A stretch of DNA of 64,000 nucleotides, from contig NZ_FXTP01000001.1 in NCBI RefSeq assembly GCF_900182705.1, forward strand, positions 186,001 through 250,000. The letters run 5' to 3'. Numbering within the stretch: the stretch's first letter is position 1; each line of letters begins with the position of its first letter. A program made the position numbers and the translations under genes. This document shows, piece by piece, positions 1 to 8,946 of this stretch. The stretch comes from Gracilimonas mengyeensis. Lineage in GTDB: Bacteria > Bacteroidota > Rhodothermia > Balneolales > Balneolaceae. Under the pieces are notes generated by a model. The model ran no database searches, had not been told where the DNA came from, and saw nothing but the letters and a program-made list of their open reading frames with translations.

Positions 1-489
1 CTGATCGGAGGGGCGTTAATCACCTTGGTTGGTTTTGGTTTTTTTGTAGGCGACCGCAAAAGAGCTCGTAAAATTAAAAAGGCTAAGAAAAAAGCTCGTA
101 AGCAAGCTCAAAAGGCACAATCAAGTGCAGGTTCTTCTTCCTACACCGATATACCCGGAGCTGAACACTCAACTTTTGACTCGGGGTCAAAATTACGCAA
201 TGATTTGGACGATGCCACAGCAGGCAGCAAGACGAACAGTTCAAGGTCCTACATTGATTTTGATAATTACGGTTACCGTCATTCCAAAAAACTGACGCGT
301 TCCAGAACCGACAAGAAACTTACTGGAGTATGCGGTGGCCTGGCTAAATATTTTGGAATCAGTTCAACAGTCGTAAGAATTATGTTTATTGTACTAACTC
401 CCGTGATGAGTGGCTTTAATTTTCTTATCTATTTTGGTCTTTCTTTAGCTATGCCAAAAGAACCTGTAGATATGATGGATGACTTTTAA
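1..489 (+). CDS. PspC domain protein, 5' end outside the window
   Basis: The frame is open from the first base of the window. The codons before the TTG at 25 encode a hydrophobic run that continues into GFGFFVG, so this is a membrane segment cut by the window edge, not a start. A strongly basic stretch (KKAKKKARKQAQKAQ) and a Ser/Asp-rich linker follow. A C-terminal PspC module begins at LTGVCGGLAKYFGI and ends in one membrane helix. PspC proteins are inner-membrane sensors or regulators of envelope stress. The visible part has one full PspC module; another may lie upstream. The domain call is firm, the physiological role is not. Confidence 0.8.
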   Translation: MIGGALITLVGFGFFVGDRKRARKIKKAKKKARKQAQKAQSSAGSSSYTDIPGAEHSTFDSGSKLRNDLDDATAGSKTNSSRSYIDFDNYGYRHSKKLTRSRTDKKLTGVCGGLAKYFGISSTVVRIMFIVLTPVMSGFNFLIYFGLSLAMPKEPVDMMDDF

Positions 490-831
490 AAGTTGAAATT
501 GTCAGGCGTACAAGGCAAAACAATTTAAGGGCATAGGCTTATCTTCATTCTGTGCAATGGTGCCCTTTAGATGCTTTTTTTTCTTCTAAAAAAATTAGAG
601 TATGCCTTATAAATATTTATATTAGGGGCTCATAAGGCAATAATGAAAATGTTAGGTAAATATAAACGGGAATCGGTCTTATAATTCTGTATCAGTATTA
701 TTCCCATTTATAAATAAATTAAAGGACATCAGCATAAGAAAATTATGTTAGAAATTGCTTCGGATTTTAATAAACCACGAAGCATTTTTTCATCAAGTGC
801 AGTCAATTACCAATTTAAATAGATCATTGCG
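490..831. other. Intergenic region between the PspC gene and the polysaccharide operon
   Basis: This AT-rich stretch of 342 bases has no convincing gene. A weak hairpin (AAGGGCA at 527-533 with TGCCCTT at 561-567, then a T-rich run) could end the PspC transcript. A second hairpin with a T run lies at 756-790, just upstream of the next gene. An open frame of 25 codons at 745-822 (starting MLEIASDFNK) overlaps that hairpin. The promoter of the eleven-gene operon must lie here, but I cannot place its boxes with confidence. Confidence 0.5.
756..790 (+). terminator. Terminator-like hairpin in the operon leader
   Basis: TGCTTCG (756-762) pairs with CGAAGCA (778-784), with a 15-base loop and six T residues directly after (785-790). 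It lies only 41 bases before the TTG start at 832. It could end read-through from the PspC gene, or act as an attenuator for the operon. The stem is only 7 bp. Confidence 0.4.
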
Positions 832-1980
832 TTGAGTTTGAAAGGCTTAATTTTGATTGTAGATGACACTCCAGCCAATCTACATCTGTTATCCAATGTA
901 TTAAAGAAAGAAGGCTATGAGTATTTAGAAGCCTCCGACGGGAAGACCGCTTTAAAGCTGGCTAAAAGCCATCATCCTGATTTAATACTATTAGATATTA
1001 TGATGCCTGGAATGGATGGGTTGGAAGTAACAAAAGCGCTTAAGAATGATGCTGAACTTGAAGATATTCCGGTTATTTTTCTTAGTTCGCTCAATGATAT
1101 AAAGAATAAGATAGATGCCTTCAAAGTGGGTGGGGTTGATTATATAACCAAACCTTTCCAAAAAGCAGAAACCCTTGCCCGCATTAAAACTCATTTACAT
1201 ATCCGATCGCTGCAGCAGCAATTGGGAGAGCGCATACGAATTCTGAAAGAGCGGGAAGATGAGCTTAGTAAACTAAATCGTAAAAAAGACGATTTAGTAC
1301 GTATGGTAAGCCACGATATAAAGAATCCACTAACAGGAATAGTTGGTCTGGCAAGGTTTTTAAAACATAAACAGGAATTGTCTCGCGATGACCAAGAAGA
1401 GATGTTTACTGTTATAGAGGAAAGTGGAAATAACCTACTTAGAATGGTTCAGGAAATGCTGGATCTGGAAGACAGGGAAATGGAAGGAAAGCCACTTGAT
1501 TGTGTCAAGACTATGCTTGACCCCCTAATTAAACGTGTTATAGCCATTAACAGAGCAAAAGCTGTAACCAAAGAAATCGAATTTGGCTATTCTGTAGAGC
1601 CCAGAGAACTTGAAGCATGTATCGACGCTGCCAAAATTGAAATTCTGGTAAATAACCTGGTGGCAAATGCTTTAAAATTTACGCCAAGTGGCGGTAAAGT
1701 ATTTATTGAAGTGACCATCAATTCTTCCAATACCTTTTTGATAAAAGTGAAAGACACGGGTATCGGCCTTCCGGAAGATTTGAAAGACAATGTTTTTTCA
1801 GGACAATCCCATATTTCAAGAAAGGGTACGGGGGGCGAAACAGGAACCGGACTTGGACTCAATATTGTGAAGTTGTATGTTGAGAAACATCAAGGCAAGG
1901 TATGGACCGAGTCGGAACCCGCCGAGGGCACTACTTTTTTTATTGAATTACCATTAAAGAGTAACATTAAAAACAACTAA
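832..1980 (+). CDS. Hybrid response regulator / histidine kinase (REC-HisKA-HATPase)
   Basis: A cytosolic signalling protein with an N-terminal receiver domain (about 4-122; acidic pair Asp11-Asp12, phospho-acceptor Asp55 in LLDIMMPG, Lys107 before Pro). A coiled linker (125-152) leads to a HisKA dimerisation domain with phospho-His161 in VSHDIKNP. The HATPase domain has the N box NNLVANALKF and the G boxes DTGIGLP and GTGLGLNIV. There is no membrane segment, so it reads an internal or relayed signal. The start is TTG 832, with a second TTG at 838. One base separates it from the next gene, another receiver protein, and it heads the Pel-like gene run, so I infer control of polysaccharide output. 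The domain calls are firm; the signal is unknown. Confidence 0.9.
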   Translation: MSLKGLILIVDDTPANLHLLSNVLKKEGYEYLEASDGKTALKLAKSHHPDLILLDIMMPGMDGLEVTKALKNDAELEDIPVIFLSSLNDIKNKIDAFKVGGVDYITKPFQKAETLARIKTHLHIRSLQQQLGERIRILKEREDELSKLNRKKDDLVRMVSHDIKNPLTGIVGLARFLKHKQELSRDDQEEMFTVIEESGNNLLRMVQEMLDLEDREMEGKPLDCVKTMLDPLIKRVIAINRAKAVTKEIEFGYSVEPRELEACIDAAKIEILVNNLVANALKFTPSGGKVFIEVTINSSNTFLIKVKDTGIGLPEDLKDNVFSGQSHISRKGTGGETGTGLGLNIVKLYVEKHQGKVWTESEPAEGTTFFIELPLKSNIKNN

Positions 1981-1981
1981 A

Positions 1982-2914
1982 ATGGCATATAAGGTTTTAG
2001 TAATTGATGATGATGAGCCTATTCATTACATGCTTAAGAACCTGCTTAAGGATGAATTTGCTGTATTGAACGCACATAATGTGCAAGAGGCTATTGATAT
2101 ATTATCAGAGACAACGGTTAACCTGATTTTATCGGATATTCATATGCCCGGTATTTCAGGTTTAGAATTCCTGGAATCCATCCGCCTTGATGAAAAGAAG
2201 AAATCGATCCCGGTATTGATTATGACCAATTTGCCGACGGTTGAAAAAGAAAAGAAGGCACTGGATTTAGGTGCAGCCGATTTTATCAAGAAAGAGCTGC
2301 TGAATAACAACCGGGAAAAGGTGCTCGATATCATCCGGATGAAGATTGTTACCGATGTACAGGTTTCAGGTTTAGATGAAGATCAAACCAAGAAAAAAGA
2401 TCAGCTGGTAATGAAGCTGATGGAAACGGCCATTGGCGGATCTTTTAGTGATACGGTAGAAGTACTCAGCAAGGGACTGGCTGAAATTGTAAATATGAAT
2501 TATGCCGGTTTTTGGATGATAAAAGATGATGAGGCCGAGTTGCTCTATTCGAAAAATGATGAGGAAGAACGGCCGGCCAATGAAGATAATATCATGGCAG
2601 AAAGCAGTTTTGATTATCTCAAAGATAACAGGGAAGAGTACCTGAGTAACCACGTATTTAATGAAGATGTAGGATTTTTCGTTGATTTCTCAAAAAAGCA
2701 GGGACTGTCTGCAGAAATTGGCGTTCCTCTCTTCGCAGTTAATGAGCGCGAATTATTAATGAACAATATGAAAGTGCCAGCTAAAGCCGATATGTTTGGA
2801 CTTATCATACTCAAGCGCTCTGTGCTTTTTTCATCTACGGAATTTGAGCTGGTTTCCCGCTTAATCAAGCAATCAGGCTCTATTTTATACCGCTTGTATA
2901 AGAAGAACAAATAA
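1982..2914 (+). CDS. Response regulator with receiver and GAF-like domains
   Basis: The receiver domain spans about 3-120, with the acidic cluster DDDE at 9-12 and phospho-acceptor Asp52 in LILSDIHMPG. A helix (about 130-150) leads to a domain of about 150 residues that reads as GAF-like (LVMKLMETAIGGSF, then NMNYAGFWMIKDD and a terminal ...ILYRLYKKNK helix). There is no DNA-binding output domain, so it probably acts by protein contact. It starts one base after the kinase stop and is followed 11 bases later by a glycosyltransferase. It is the likely phosphorylation partner of the kinase. The GAF call is weaker than the receiver call. Confidence 0.82.
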   Translation: MAYKVLVIDDDEPIHYMLKNLLKDEFAVLNAHNVQEAIDILSETTVNLILSDIHMPGISGLEFLESIRLDEKKKSIPVLIMTNLPTVEKEKKALDLGAADFIKKELLNNNREKVLDIIRMKIVTDVQVSGLDEDQTKKKDQLVMKLMETAIGGSFSDTVEVLSKGLAEIVNMNYAGFWMIKDDEAELLYSKNDEEERPANEDNIMAESSFDYLKDNREEYLSNHVFNEDVGFFVDFSKKQGLSAEIGVPLFAVNERELLMNNMKVPAKADMFGLIILKRSVLFSSTEFELVSRLIKQSGSILYRLYKKNK

Positions 2915-2925
2915 TCCTATCGGCA

Positions 2926-4095
2926 ATGCGTGTTTTATTAATTATTGAAGGAACCTATCCCTGGTACAGGGGAGGGGTTAGTGAATGGGTGTATCAATAT
3001 CTTGCCCATTTGCCTGATGTGAAGTTCACCATCCTTCAATTAGCTACCGACGAATTTCAGCATCTGGATCCCGAAGATGCTTTATATCCTATTACCCGGA
3101 ATATTGATACTTTTCGGCGCATCTTTCCTCCTGATGCCAACAGTCAATTAGACCAATACCTGGAGCGCTGGTACCAGCAAAATAAGTATCAGTTTAAAAG
3201 TTTAATTCCCGCCCAGGATGTTGTGCATGTAACAAACACCGGGTTTGCAGGCTGGCTGGGCAGCCGATTAGCAGAAAATTACAAGTTGCCATTACTACTC
3301 ACCGAGCACGCCATTTACTGGAAGGAGGTGGAGCTTGGAGCCGTAGCGCTGGAATGTGGATACGAAATACCGCAAACGGAAGAAGCTAAGATGCGAATTT
3401 CCAGGTCTTTCAAGAAAATGGCAGAATACACGTATCAGTCAGCGGATCAAATTATTTCCGTATCTCAGTCAAATATCCCTTATCAAAAAGGATTAGGAGC
3501 CGATAACATACAATATATTCCCAATGGCATTCCTGAAGACTGGCTGATGCATTCTAAAAATAGAGGAGAACAGCCTGTTATCGGATGGGTGGGACGCTGT
3601 GCCGAAATGAAAAACCCACTGGCTTTTTTTGAGCTGGTTGAGGCTTTCAAAAAACAAAATTGTACACCTGTATTCAGGATGTTACTGAGCGATGCCAATG
3701 AAAAGGAGTTAGAGGAAGAAGTACGGCAGAAAGCTCAGGAGTTTCCAGAGGTGGATATGGTGTGGAATCAGCCTGCTAAAGACTATTTTAAGGATTTCGA
3801 TTTCCTGGTGATTTCAAGCCATAATGAATCGCAGCCCTTGGTAATGTTGGAAGCCATTGCTCACAGAGCCTTGCCGGTAGGATTTCAGGTAGGGGATCTA
3901 AATAGCGAATATGGAATGATACTTGACTCGAAGGTTGGTTTTGGCCCGATGGCAGAACAGATCGTACAACTATGGAATGATGAAAAGAAATTTGAGGATA
4001 CGGTAGCCCAAAGTTTTAAAAAGATCCGGGAAGAGCACACCTGGCCTCAGATTTTTGAATCGTATAAGAGCGTGATACAACAGATTATCGCATAG
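2926..4095 (+). CDS. PelF-like short GT4 glycosyltransferase
   Basis: A GT-B fold glycosyltransferase of the GT4 type, 389 residues. The N-terminus (IIEGTYPWYRGGVSEWV) and the internal LLTEHAIYWKE match the PelF-type signatures EG(T/S)YP..GGVS and L(L/V)T(E/D)HG.Y, but the PelF insertion domain is missing, making it about 140 residues shorter than the next gene. An EX7E motif is kept (Glu301 and Glu309 in ESQPLVMLE). The usual PVVATDVGG loop after it is replaced by LPVGFQVGDL, so donor binding may differ. It probably works in the cytosol with PelF. The acceptor and donor cannot be read from sequence. It lies 11 bases before pelF. Confidence 0.8.
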   Translation: MRVLLIIEGTYPWYRGGVSEWVYQYLAHLPDVKFTILQLATDEFQHLDPEDALYPITRNIDTFRRIFPPDANSQLDQYLERWYQQNKYQFKSLIPAQDVVHVTNTGFAGWLGSRLAENYKLPLLLTEHAIYWKEVELGAVALECGYEIPQTEEAKMRISRSFKKMAEYTYQSADQIISVSQSNIPYQKGLGADNIQYIPNGIPEDWLMHSKNRGEQPVIGWVGRCAEMKNPLAFFELVEAFKKQNCTPVFRMLLSDANEKELEEEVRQKAQEFPEVDMVWNQPAKDYFKDFDFLVISSHNESQPLVMLEAIAHRALPVGFQVGDLNSEYGMILDSKVGFGPMAEQIVQLWNDEKKFEDTVAQSFKKIREEHTWPQIFESYKSVIQQIIA

Positions 4096-4106
4096 GCGGA
4101 TCTCAT

Positions 4107-5696
4107 TTGAAAAATGATAAACCACGGATATTATTAGAAACAGAAGGGTCTTATCCCTATAGCGGGGGAGGTGTGTCTACCTGGGCGCATATACTTTGCA
4201 CCGAACTGGTTGAAAAAGTAGACTTTGACTTACTTGCCGTTACGGGAAATCCTTATGTGGAAAGCAGGTATCGCTTACCCCAAAATGTCCATAAGATCAT
4301 CCACATTCCGTTATGGGGAGTTGATGAACCCTCGGATTACTACGACAACGATCGCCCCTTTTCTTATCAGATAAAAAAGAAAGCCCGCACCACCAAAGAG
4401 GTTACCAAAAATCTGTTTAAGCCCATTTTCGAGGATTTTTTGGCTTGCCTGTTTGATCCCTATTCCAATGTGCAACACATCAGTGAGGTGTTGTATGGCA
4501 TGTGGAAATACTTTGACTACTTTGACTACAAACAGACAATGCGACAGCCATTGCTTTGGTTTGATTTCAAATACAGCCTACAAGACTATTTTGATGTGCT
4601 GGGTATGGACGATCACGAGCAGCCAAGGGTGTTTGATATGACCTTTGGGATGCGTTGGTTCTACCACTTTCTGATGCCCATTGCAGCTCCCATCCCGCCC
4701 AAAGTGGATGTAACGCATGCCACTATTGCTGGTTTCCCGGCTCTGGCTTCTATTGCCTCGAAATTCGAATATGGCATTCCCAGTATCGTGACAGATCACG
4801 GCGTTTACATGCGTGAAAGACTGATTAATGTGGGGCAGGCAGATATGCCATTTTTCTCAAAAAAGCTGCTGGTGGATTTGTCTACCATAGTAAGCCGGGC
4901 AGTATACCATACGGCCGACCAGATATCTCCGGTAACTACGGCTAATACTGATTGGGAGAAAAGATTTGAAGCAAAGGAGGAACATATTTTACCGATCTAT
5001 AACGGGGTAAATACCGATGTTTTCGTACCCACTCCAAAACCCTCCAAGACTAAAGACACACCCACAGTTGTAGCTGTCGCTCATTTATTTCCGTTAAAGG
5101 ATATCGAAACCATGATTGAAACGGCCGCTTTGGTCCGCGAAGAAATCCCTGAAGTACAGTTTACGGTTTATGGGAGTCTTGAGGTGGATAAGGACTATGT
5201 AAAAAAGTGCCGTAAGCTGATTAAAGAACGTAAGCTGGAGGATACTTTTCACTTAGGCGGGTATCACGATCAACCCAGCATGATTTTTAATGAAGGGGAT
5301 ATCTCCATTCTTACCTCTATTTCAGAAGGATTTCCTTACACAGTCATCGAGTCGATGAGTTGTGCACGTCCCGTTGTGGCTACCGACGTTGGAGGCATCA
5401 GAGATGCATTGGAAGGCTGTGGCATTCTCTGTAAGCCGAGAGATCCACGGGATATTGCCAATGGGGTTCTTAAATTATTAAAAGATGATGACCTGCGACT
5501 TGAGTATGGCCGCAAAGCAAGGGAACGGGTTTTATTGACATTTAAGACAGAGAAGTCGGTTAATGCCTATTATGATTCCTATAAGGAGCTGGCCAGAAAG
5601 GAACGAAAACCGCTCAAAAATCAGGTAGAAACTGCTTCTGTAAAATATCTGCTTGAATATCTATACGATAAGGAGGATGCGTATCATGAAAAATGA
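4107..5696 (+). CDS. pelF: PelF-type GT4 glycosyltransferase (Pel polymerase subunit)
   Basis: A protein of 529 residues, close to the usual PelF length. It starts at TTG 4107 with GGCGGA just upstream. The N-terminus ETEGSYPYSGGGVSTWAH and IVTDHGVYMRER are PelF hallmarks. An insertion (about 80-190) precedes the second half of the GT-B fold, which has VAVAHLFPLKDIETMI, the EX7E pair Glu407/Glu415 in EGFPYTVIE, and ARPVVATDVGGIRDAL. PelF is the cytosolic enzyme that polymerises Pel (an N-acetylgalactosamine-rich polymer in Pseudomonas) from UDP-sugar. The last codons overlap pelG by 11 bases. The family call is strong; the sugar in this organism is unknown. Confidence 0.87.
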   Translation: MKNDKPRILLETEGSYPYSGGGVSTWAHILCTELVEKVDFDLLAVTGNPYVESRYRLPQNVHKIIHIPLWGVDEPSDYYDNDRPFSYQIKKKARTTKEVTKNLFKPIFEDFLACLFDPYSNVQHISEVLYGMWKYFDYFDYKQTMRQPLLWFDFKYSLQDYFDVLGMDDHEQPRVFDMTFGMRWFYHFLMPIAAPIPPKVDVTHATIAGFPALASIASKFEYGIPSIVTDHGVYMRERLINVGQADMPFFSKKLLVDLSTIVSRAVYHTADQISPVTTANTDWEKRFEAKEEHILPIYNGVNTDVFVPTPKPSKTKDTPTVVAVAHLFPLKDIETMIETAALVREEIPEVQFTVYGSLEVDKDYVKKCRKLIKERKLEDTFHLGGYHDQPSMIFNEGDISILTSISEGFPYTVIESMSCARPVVATDVGGIRDALEGCGILCKPRDPRDIANGVLKLLKDDDLRLEYGRKARERVLLTFKTEKSVNAYYDSYKELARKERKPLKNQVETASVKYLLEYLYDKEDAYHEK

Positions 5697-7314
5697 TGTA
5701 CAAGGTGCTCCTCACATAGATAAAGAAACGGAAGTTGCCGAACTTACTGACCGGGTTCATGAGCTGATCGATAATCCCATAAGTACCTGGGCAGTAGCTG
5801 CAACTATTGAATCGCTTGGTATAAGAAATATAGATGCCCAAACCGATTATGGATATACTTCGGTATTTGATCTTGGCGATGAGGTATATCGTCGGATCAA
5901 GGAAAGGGAAAAGGCGAAATTTAAAGAAGATGAGGAGGGTGAAGGGTTTAAGGTTGGAAGTTTTAGCAATTCCTTAAAACTGTTTTTTAAGCATTATACC
6001 GCCGGCATGATTTTTTCGATGCCGATGCTCTCCCAGATTGTTGCCATCATTATTTTTGAATACGCTTTATGGGCCTGGTTTAATTTCAATGAAGCGCAAG
6101 CTACCGTAGTAGCGATGGGGACCATATTGTCGTTCATTCTTACCGGTGGGTTTATCCAAACATTGGGGCGGCTGGTATCCAGATATAAAGGCGAAGAAAA
6201 CTTTTACCTGGCTTCTAAAGCAACCTGGGCGGTAATGAAGGTGGCAATTCCCTTCATTTTAACAGCCGCTCTTTTCTTGTTGGTGCTCAATGTTATTTTT
6301 CCCTTTTATCCGCAACAACTGGCCTGGCTTGCGGTGCTGTATATGGTGCTGATCTCACTCTTATTGCTGGCGGCAGCCGTACTTTATGCCACTGAACAGC
6401 GGTTTATGATTCTCTTAGGTATTTTACTGGGTACCGTATTGGTTATTTTTGGGATGGTTTTTGCCGATATTGGCATTTACTTTTCTCAATGGTTGGGTAT
6501 AATTTCAGCTACCGTATTTATGGCCGGATATGCATATATATATTATCGCTTTAAAATTCGGACTTTACGTCAAGAGTTATTTAAACAATCCCTGCCCGAA
6601 GCTGAAGTAATCTATTACAATACCTACCGGTATTTCATCTACGGGTTTTGTTACTTCACTTTTTTGTTCATGGATCGAATGATGGCATGGTCTGCAGGCC
6701 CGCCGCCTCCGGAGTATATCATCTGGTTTAATACCCCTTATGAACTGGGGATGGATTGGGCTTTGATAACGCTGGTTATTACCATTGCCATGTTGGAGTA
6801 CAGCATTCACTCGTTTTCAAAACACTTGATTCCAGCTCAGAAAAAAGCAATGATTTCAAAGATCAAACTTTTTAACCGCTTTTTTCGAAGATTTTATGTG
6901 AAACAAATTATACTGCTACTGATTGTTGGCGGTTTGTCTATTATCGGAACATATTACGGGGTACTAAGCCTGCGGGCATTTGAAGATCAGGTCCCAGAAA
7001 TTGCCGATTTTTTTGCAAATCCCATGACTTTTAGGGTTTTTTGGATGGCAAGTATTGGATACCTGTTCCTTATTTACGGGCTGCTGAATAGTCTATTCTT
7101 TTTCACCCTAAACCGTCCTGAATTGGTTATGTATGCAATGATGGGGTCATTATTTGTTAATTTTATAGTCGGCTTTTTATGCAGCCGTATTTTTGGTCTC
7201 GAATATGCCGTTATTGGTTTAATTGCCGGGTCAGTGGTTTTTGCCATTTCTACAGGAATTTTGGCAAAAAGATTTTTTAAACATCTCGATTACTTTTATT
7301 ACTCTGCATTCTGA
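5686..7314 (+). CDS. pelG: PelG-type polysaccharide transporter with N-terminal extension
   Basis: The start is ATG 5686, 9 bases after AAGGAGG (5670-5676); an upstream in-frame codon at 5653 lacks such a site. The first 100 or so residues are soluble and charged (with TWAVAATIESLGIRN and VFDLGDEVYRRI). About twelve membrane segments follow, in the MOP/MATE arrangement seen in PelG, including GGFIQTLGRLVSRYKGEE, comparable to the family's TRY.AD segment. PelG moves the polymer across the inner membrane with PelF. At about 542 residues it is longer than the usual 450 or so because of the N-terminal domain. The position directly after pelF supports the call. Confidence 0.82.
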   Translation: MKNDVQGAPHIDKETEVAELTDRVHELIDNPISTWAVAATIESLGIRNIDAQTDYGYTSVFDLGDEVYRRIKEREKAKFKEDEEGEGFKVGSFSNSLKLFFKHYTAGMIFSMPMLSQIVAIIIFEYALWAWFNFNEAQATVVAMGTILSFILTGGFIQTLGRLVSRYKGEENFYLASKATWAVMKVAIPFILTAALFLLVLNVIFPFYPQQLAWLAVLYMVLISLLLLAAAVLYATEQRFMILLGILLGTVLVIFGMVFADIGIYFSQWLGIISATVFMAGYAYIYYRFKIRTLRQELFKQSLPEAEVIYYNTYRYFIYGFCYFTFLFMDRMMAWSAGPPPPEYIIWFNTPYELGMDWALITLVITIAMLEYSIHSFSKHLIPAQKKAMISKIKLFNRFFRRFYVKQIILLLIVGGLSIIGTYYGVLSLRAFEDQVPEIADFFANPMTFRVFWMASIGYLFLIYGLLNSLFFFTLNRPELVMYAMMGSLFVNFIVGFLCSRIFGLEYAVIGLIAGSVVFAISTGILAKRFFKHLDYFYYSAF

Positions 7315-7323
7315 GGTATATCT

Positions 7324-8946
7324 ATGATTAAAGACGTCAAAACTTACATACATACCGTAGGAAATCGACTAAGCAAGGCATTTTCCATAGAGGAGTTTGG
7401 GCTGGAAGAGCAACTTGATTTCTGGGAACTTTCTGCTGAACACGTATCACGTAAAGAAACCCCTTCTTTCACGGACATCGTCTCCTGGATGGATATGCTC
7501 TACCGGGCGCCCGTGCATTTTGTGTATCAGCTTGAGGATGAGAAGTTAGTATTGAGTCGCCGCCATGTAATCACAGAAAACCTCCTAAATACACAGGCAG
7601 GCAGGCGAACAGCCTCCGGCTCTCAAAGTGTTCAGGAGAAGGAGTTGTTACAAAACTTTGAACACCAACTCCAGAATCTGGAAAAAAAGATGAGCATGGA
7701 CGAGGTGTTTCGGGAGCACGGTATTACCGCTCATTCCATAGGGCAATGTGAACACATCCCTCTGTTCGACAACGATGGTGACTTGTGGGGGATCTATTGT
7801 GCAGGTCCATATATCAAAAGTCCGGAACAGATCACCCCAAAATTATCAATTGTTGGCAGGTTGCTTTCCCGCTGGCTAATTAGCTTGGATGAAGAAGAGG
7901 ATAAGCCGCAAAAAGACTATGAAAGTCGCATTGAGGAAGTTACCGCAAACCTGGGCAGCGGAAAGCTTAATACGGAAGCCCTCATGCAACTCAATCTTAA
8001 GTATTTGCTGAATTCCGTAAAGGCGGATTCGGGCTGTGTGTTTGAATTTATGGGTGGAGGACATAAAGTACTGGCATCCAGTGGTTTTAGTGAGGATGAG
8101 CTTGCAGAGTTTACTCAAGTTGAGAACGTACTTGTACAGGAAGCTACCGACAAAGTGAAAGTTACTGAAGCAGGAAGGAAGTGGTTTGAAGCACGAGGAG
8201 AAAATCCCGATGTGTTGTATTTTAAAGGAGAGCATCATTCCGGCTTTATACTACTCTTTAACAGTGCGGACACTCCACGGTTTAAAGTCAGTGATATTCT
8301 GGATGATATCAGAAACTCTTTCGCCTCCATTTTGGATTATCGATATCAAAATGAAAAGTTCTCTGAGAAACTAACTCATGTGTATTATACCATGTTGCGT
8401 GCTATTGAGAGAAGCCGCTCTAAAACAATACATCACACCCCGCGCATGATTGCTTTTGTAGAACGCTTTGGACTTTTATTTGGGCTGGAAGATGAGGAAA
8501 TGGCTCGCATCAAACGAACCGCAAAACTGCACGATATCGGATATGTTGGAGCTTCCAGCATTGAGTCAGGTAAATCTATAGGCGGCGAGCTTACCCATCC
8601 GTTGATTGGTGCTAACATGGTAGAGCAGTTAGCTGTTCACCCTGATATCACAGAAGGAATAAAAACCCATCATGAATGGGTAAATGGAAACGGAACGCCC
8701 GGTGGTTTGAAAGCTGAAGAAATACCCTGGTCTGGTAAAATCATAGGTGTGTTCGAATATGTAGTAGACTTTGTAGAAACCCACAAAGATGACGATTCCA
8801 AAAGCGGTGATGAATGGATAGAAGCTCTCTCTAAAGGCATTATGGAGCGTGCCGACGTAGAATTTGATATGGTGCTTATCCCAACGGTCATCCAACTCAT
8901 ACAGGCTCTTGGTTGGGAGGGATGTGTAAATCTCGGTGTAGATTAA
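7324..8946 (+). CDS. GAF / HD-GYP-like protein, possible c-di-GMP phosphodiesterase or sensor
   Basis: A soluble protein of 540 residues. The first 350 or so look like one or two diverged GAF domains (SIGQCEHIPLFDNDGDLWGIY and the SGCVFEFMGGG...LLFNS region). The C-terminal part is an HD domain of HD-GYP type: His403-Asp404 in LHDIGYVG, THPLIGANMVEQL, His449-His450 in HHEWVNGNGTPGGL, and IPWSGKIIGVFEYVVDF. The metal ligands seem kept, but HDIGK is HDIGY and the GYP signature is GTP. It could hydrolyse c-di-GMP, act on another nucleotide, or only bind. It sits where Pel operons usually carry the c-di-GMP receptor PelD, which also has a GAF domain. Confidence 0.78.
   Translation: MIKDVKTYIHTVGNRLSKAFSIEEFGLEEQLDFWELSAEHVSRKETPSFTDIVSWMDMLYRAPVHFVYQLEDEKLVLSRRHVITENLLNTQAGRRTASGSQSVQEKELLQNFEHQLQNLEKKMSMDEVFREHGITAHSIGQCEHIPLFDNDGDLWGIYCAGPYIKSPEQITPKLSIVGRLLSRWLISLDEEEDKPQKDYESRIEEVTANLGSGKLNTEALMQLNLKYLLNSVKADSGCVFEFMGGGHKVLASSGFSEDELAEFTQVENVLVQEATDKVKVTEAGRKWFEARGENPDVLYFKGEHHSGFILLFNSADTPRFKVSDILDDIRNSFASILDYRYQNEKFSEKLTHVYYTMLRAIERSRSKTIHHTPRMIAFVERFGLLFGLEDEEMARIKRTAKLHDIGYVGASSIESGKSIGGELTHPLIGANMVEQLAVHPDITEGIKTHHEWVNGNGTPGGLKAEEIPWSGKIIGVFEYVVDFVETHKDDDSKSGDEWIEALSKGIMERADVEFDMVLIPTVIQLIQALGWEGCVNLGVD

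Noticed and set aside
5653-5685. Earlier start for the PelG-like gene
   Set aside because: The AAGGAGG at 5670-5676 is placed for ATG 5686, and would lie inside the gene if translation began at 5653.
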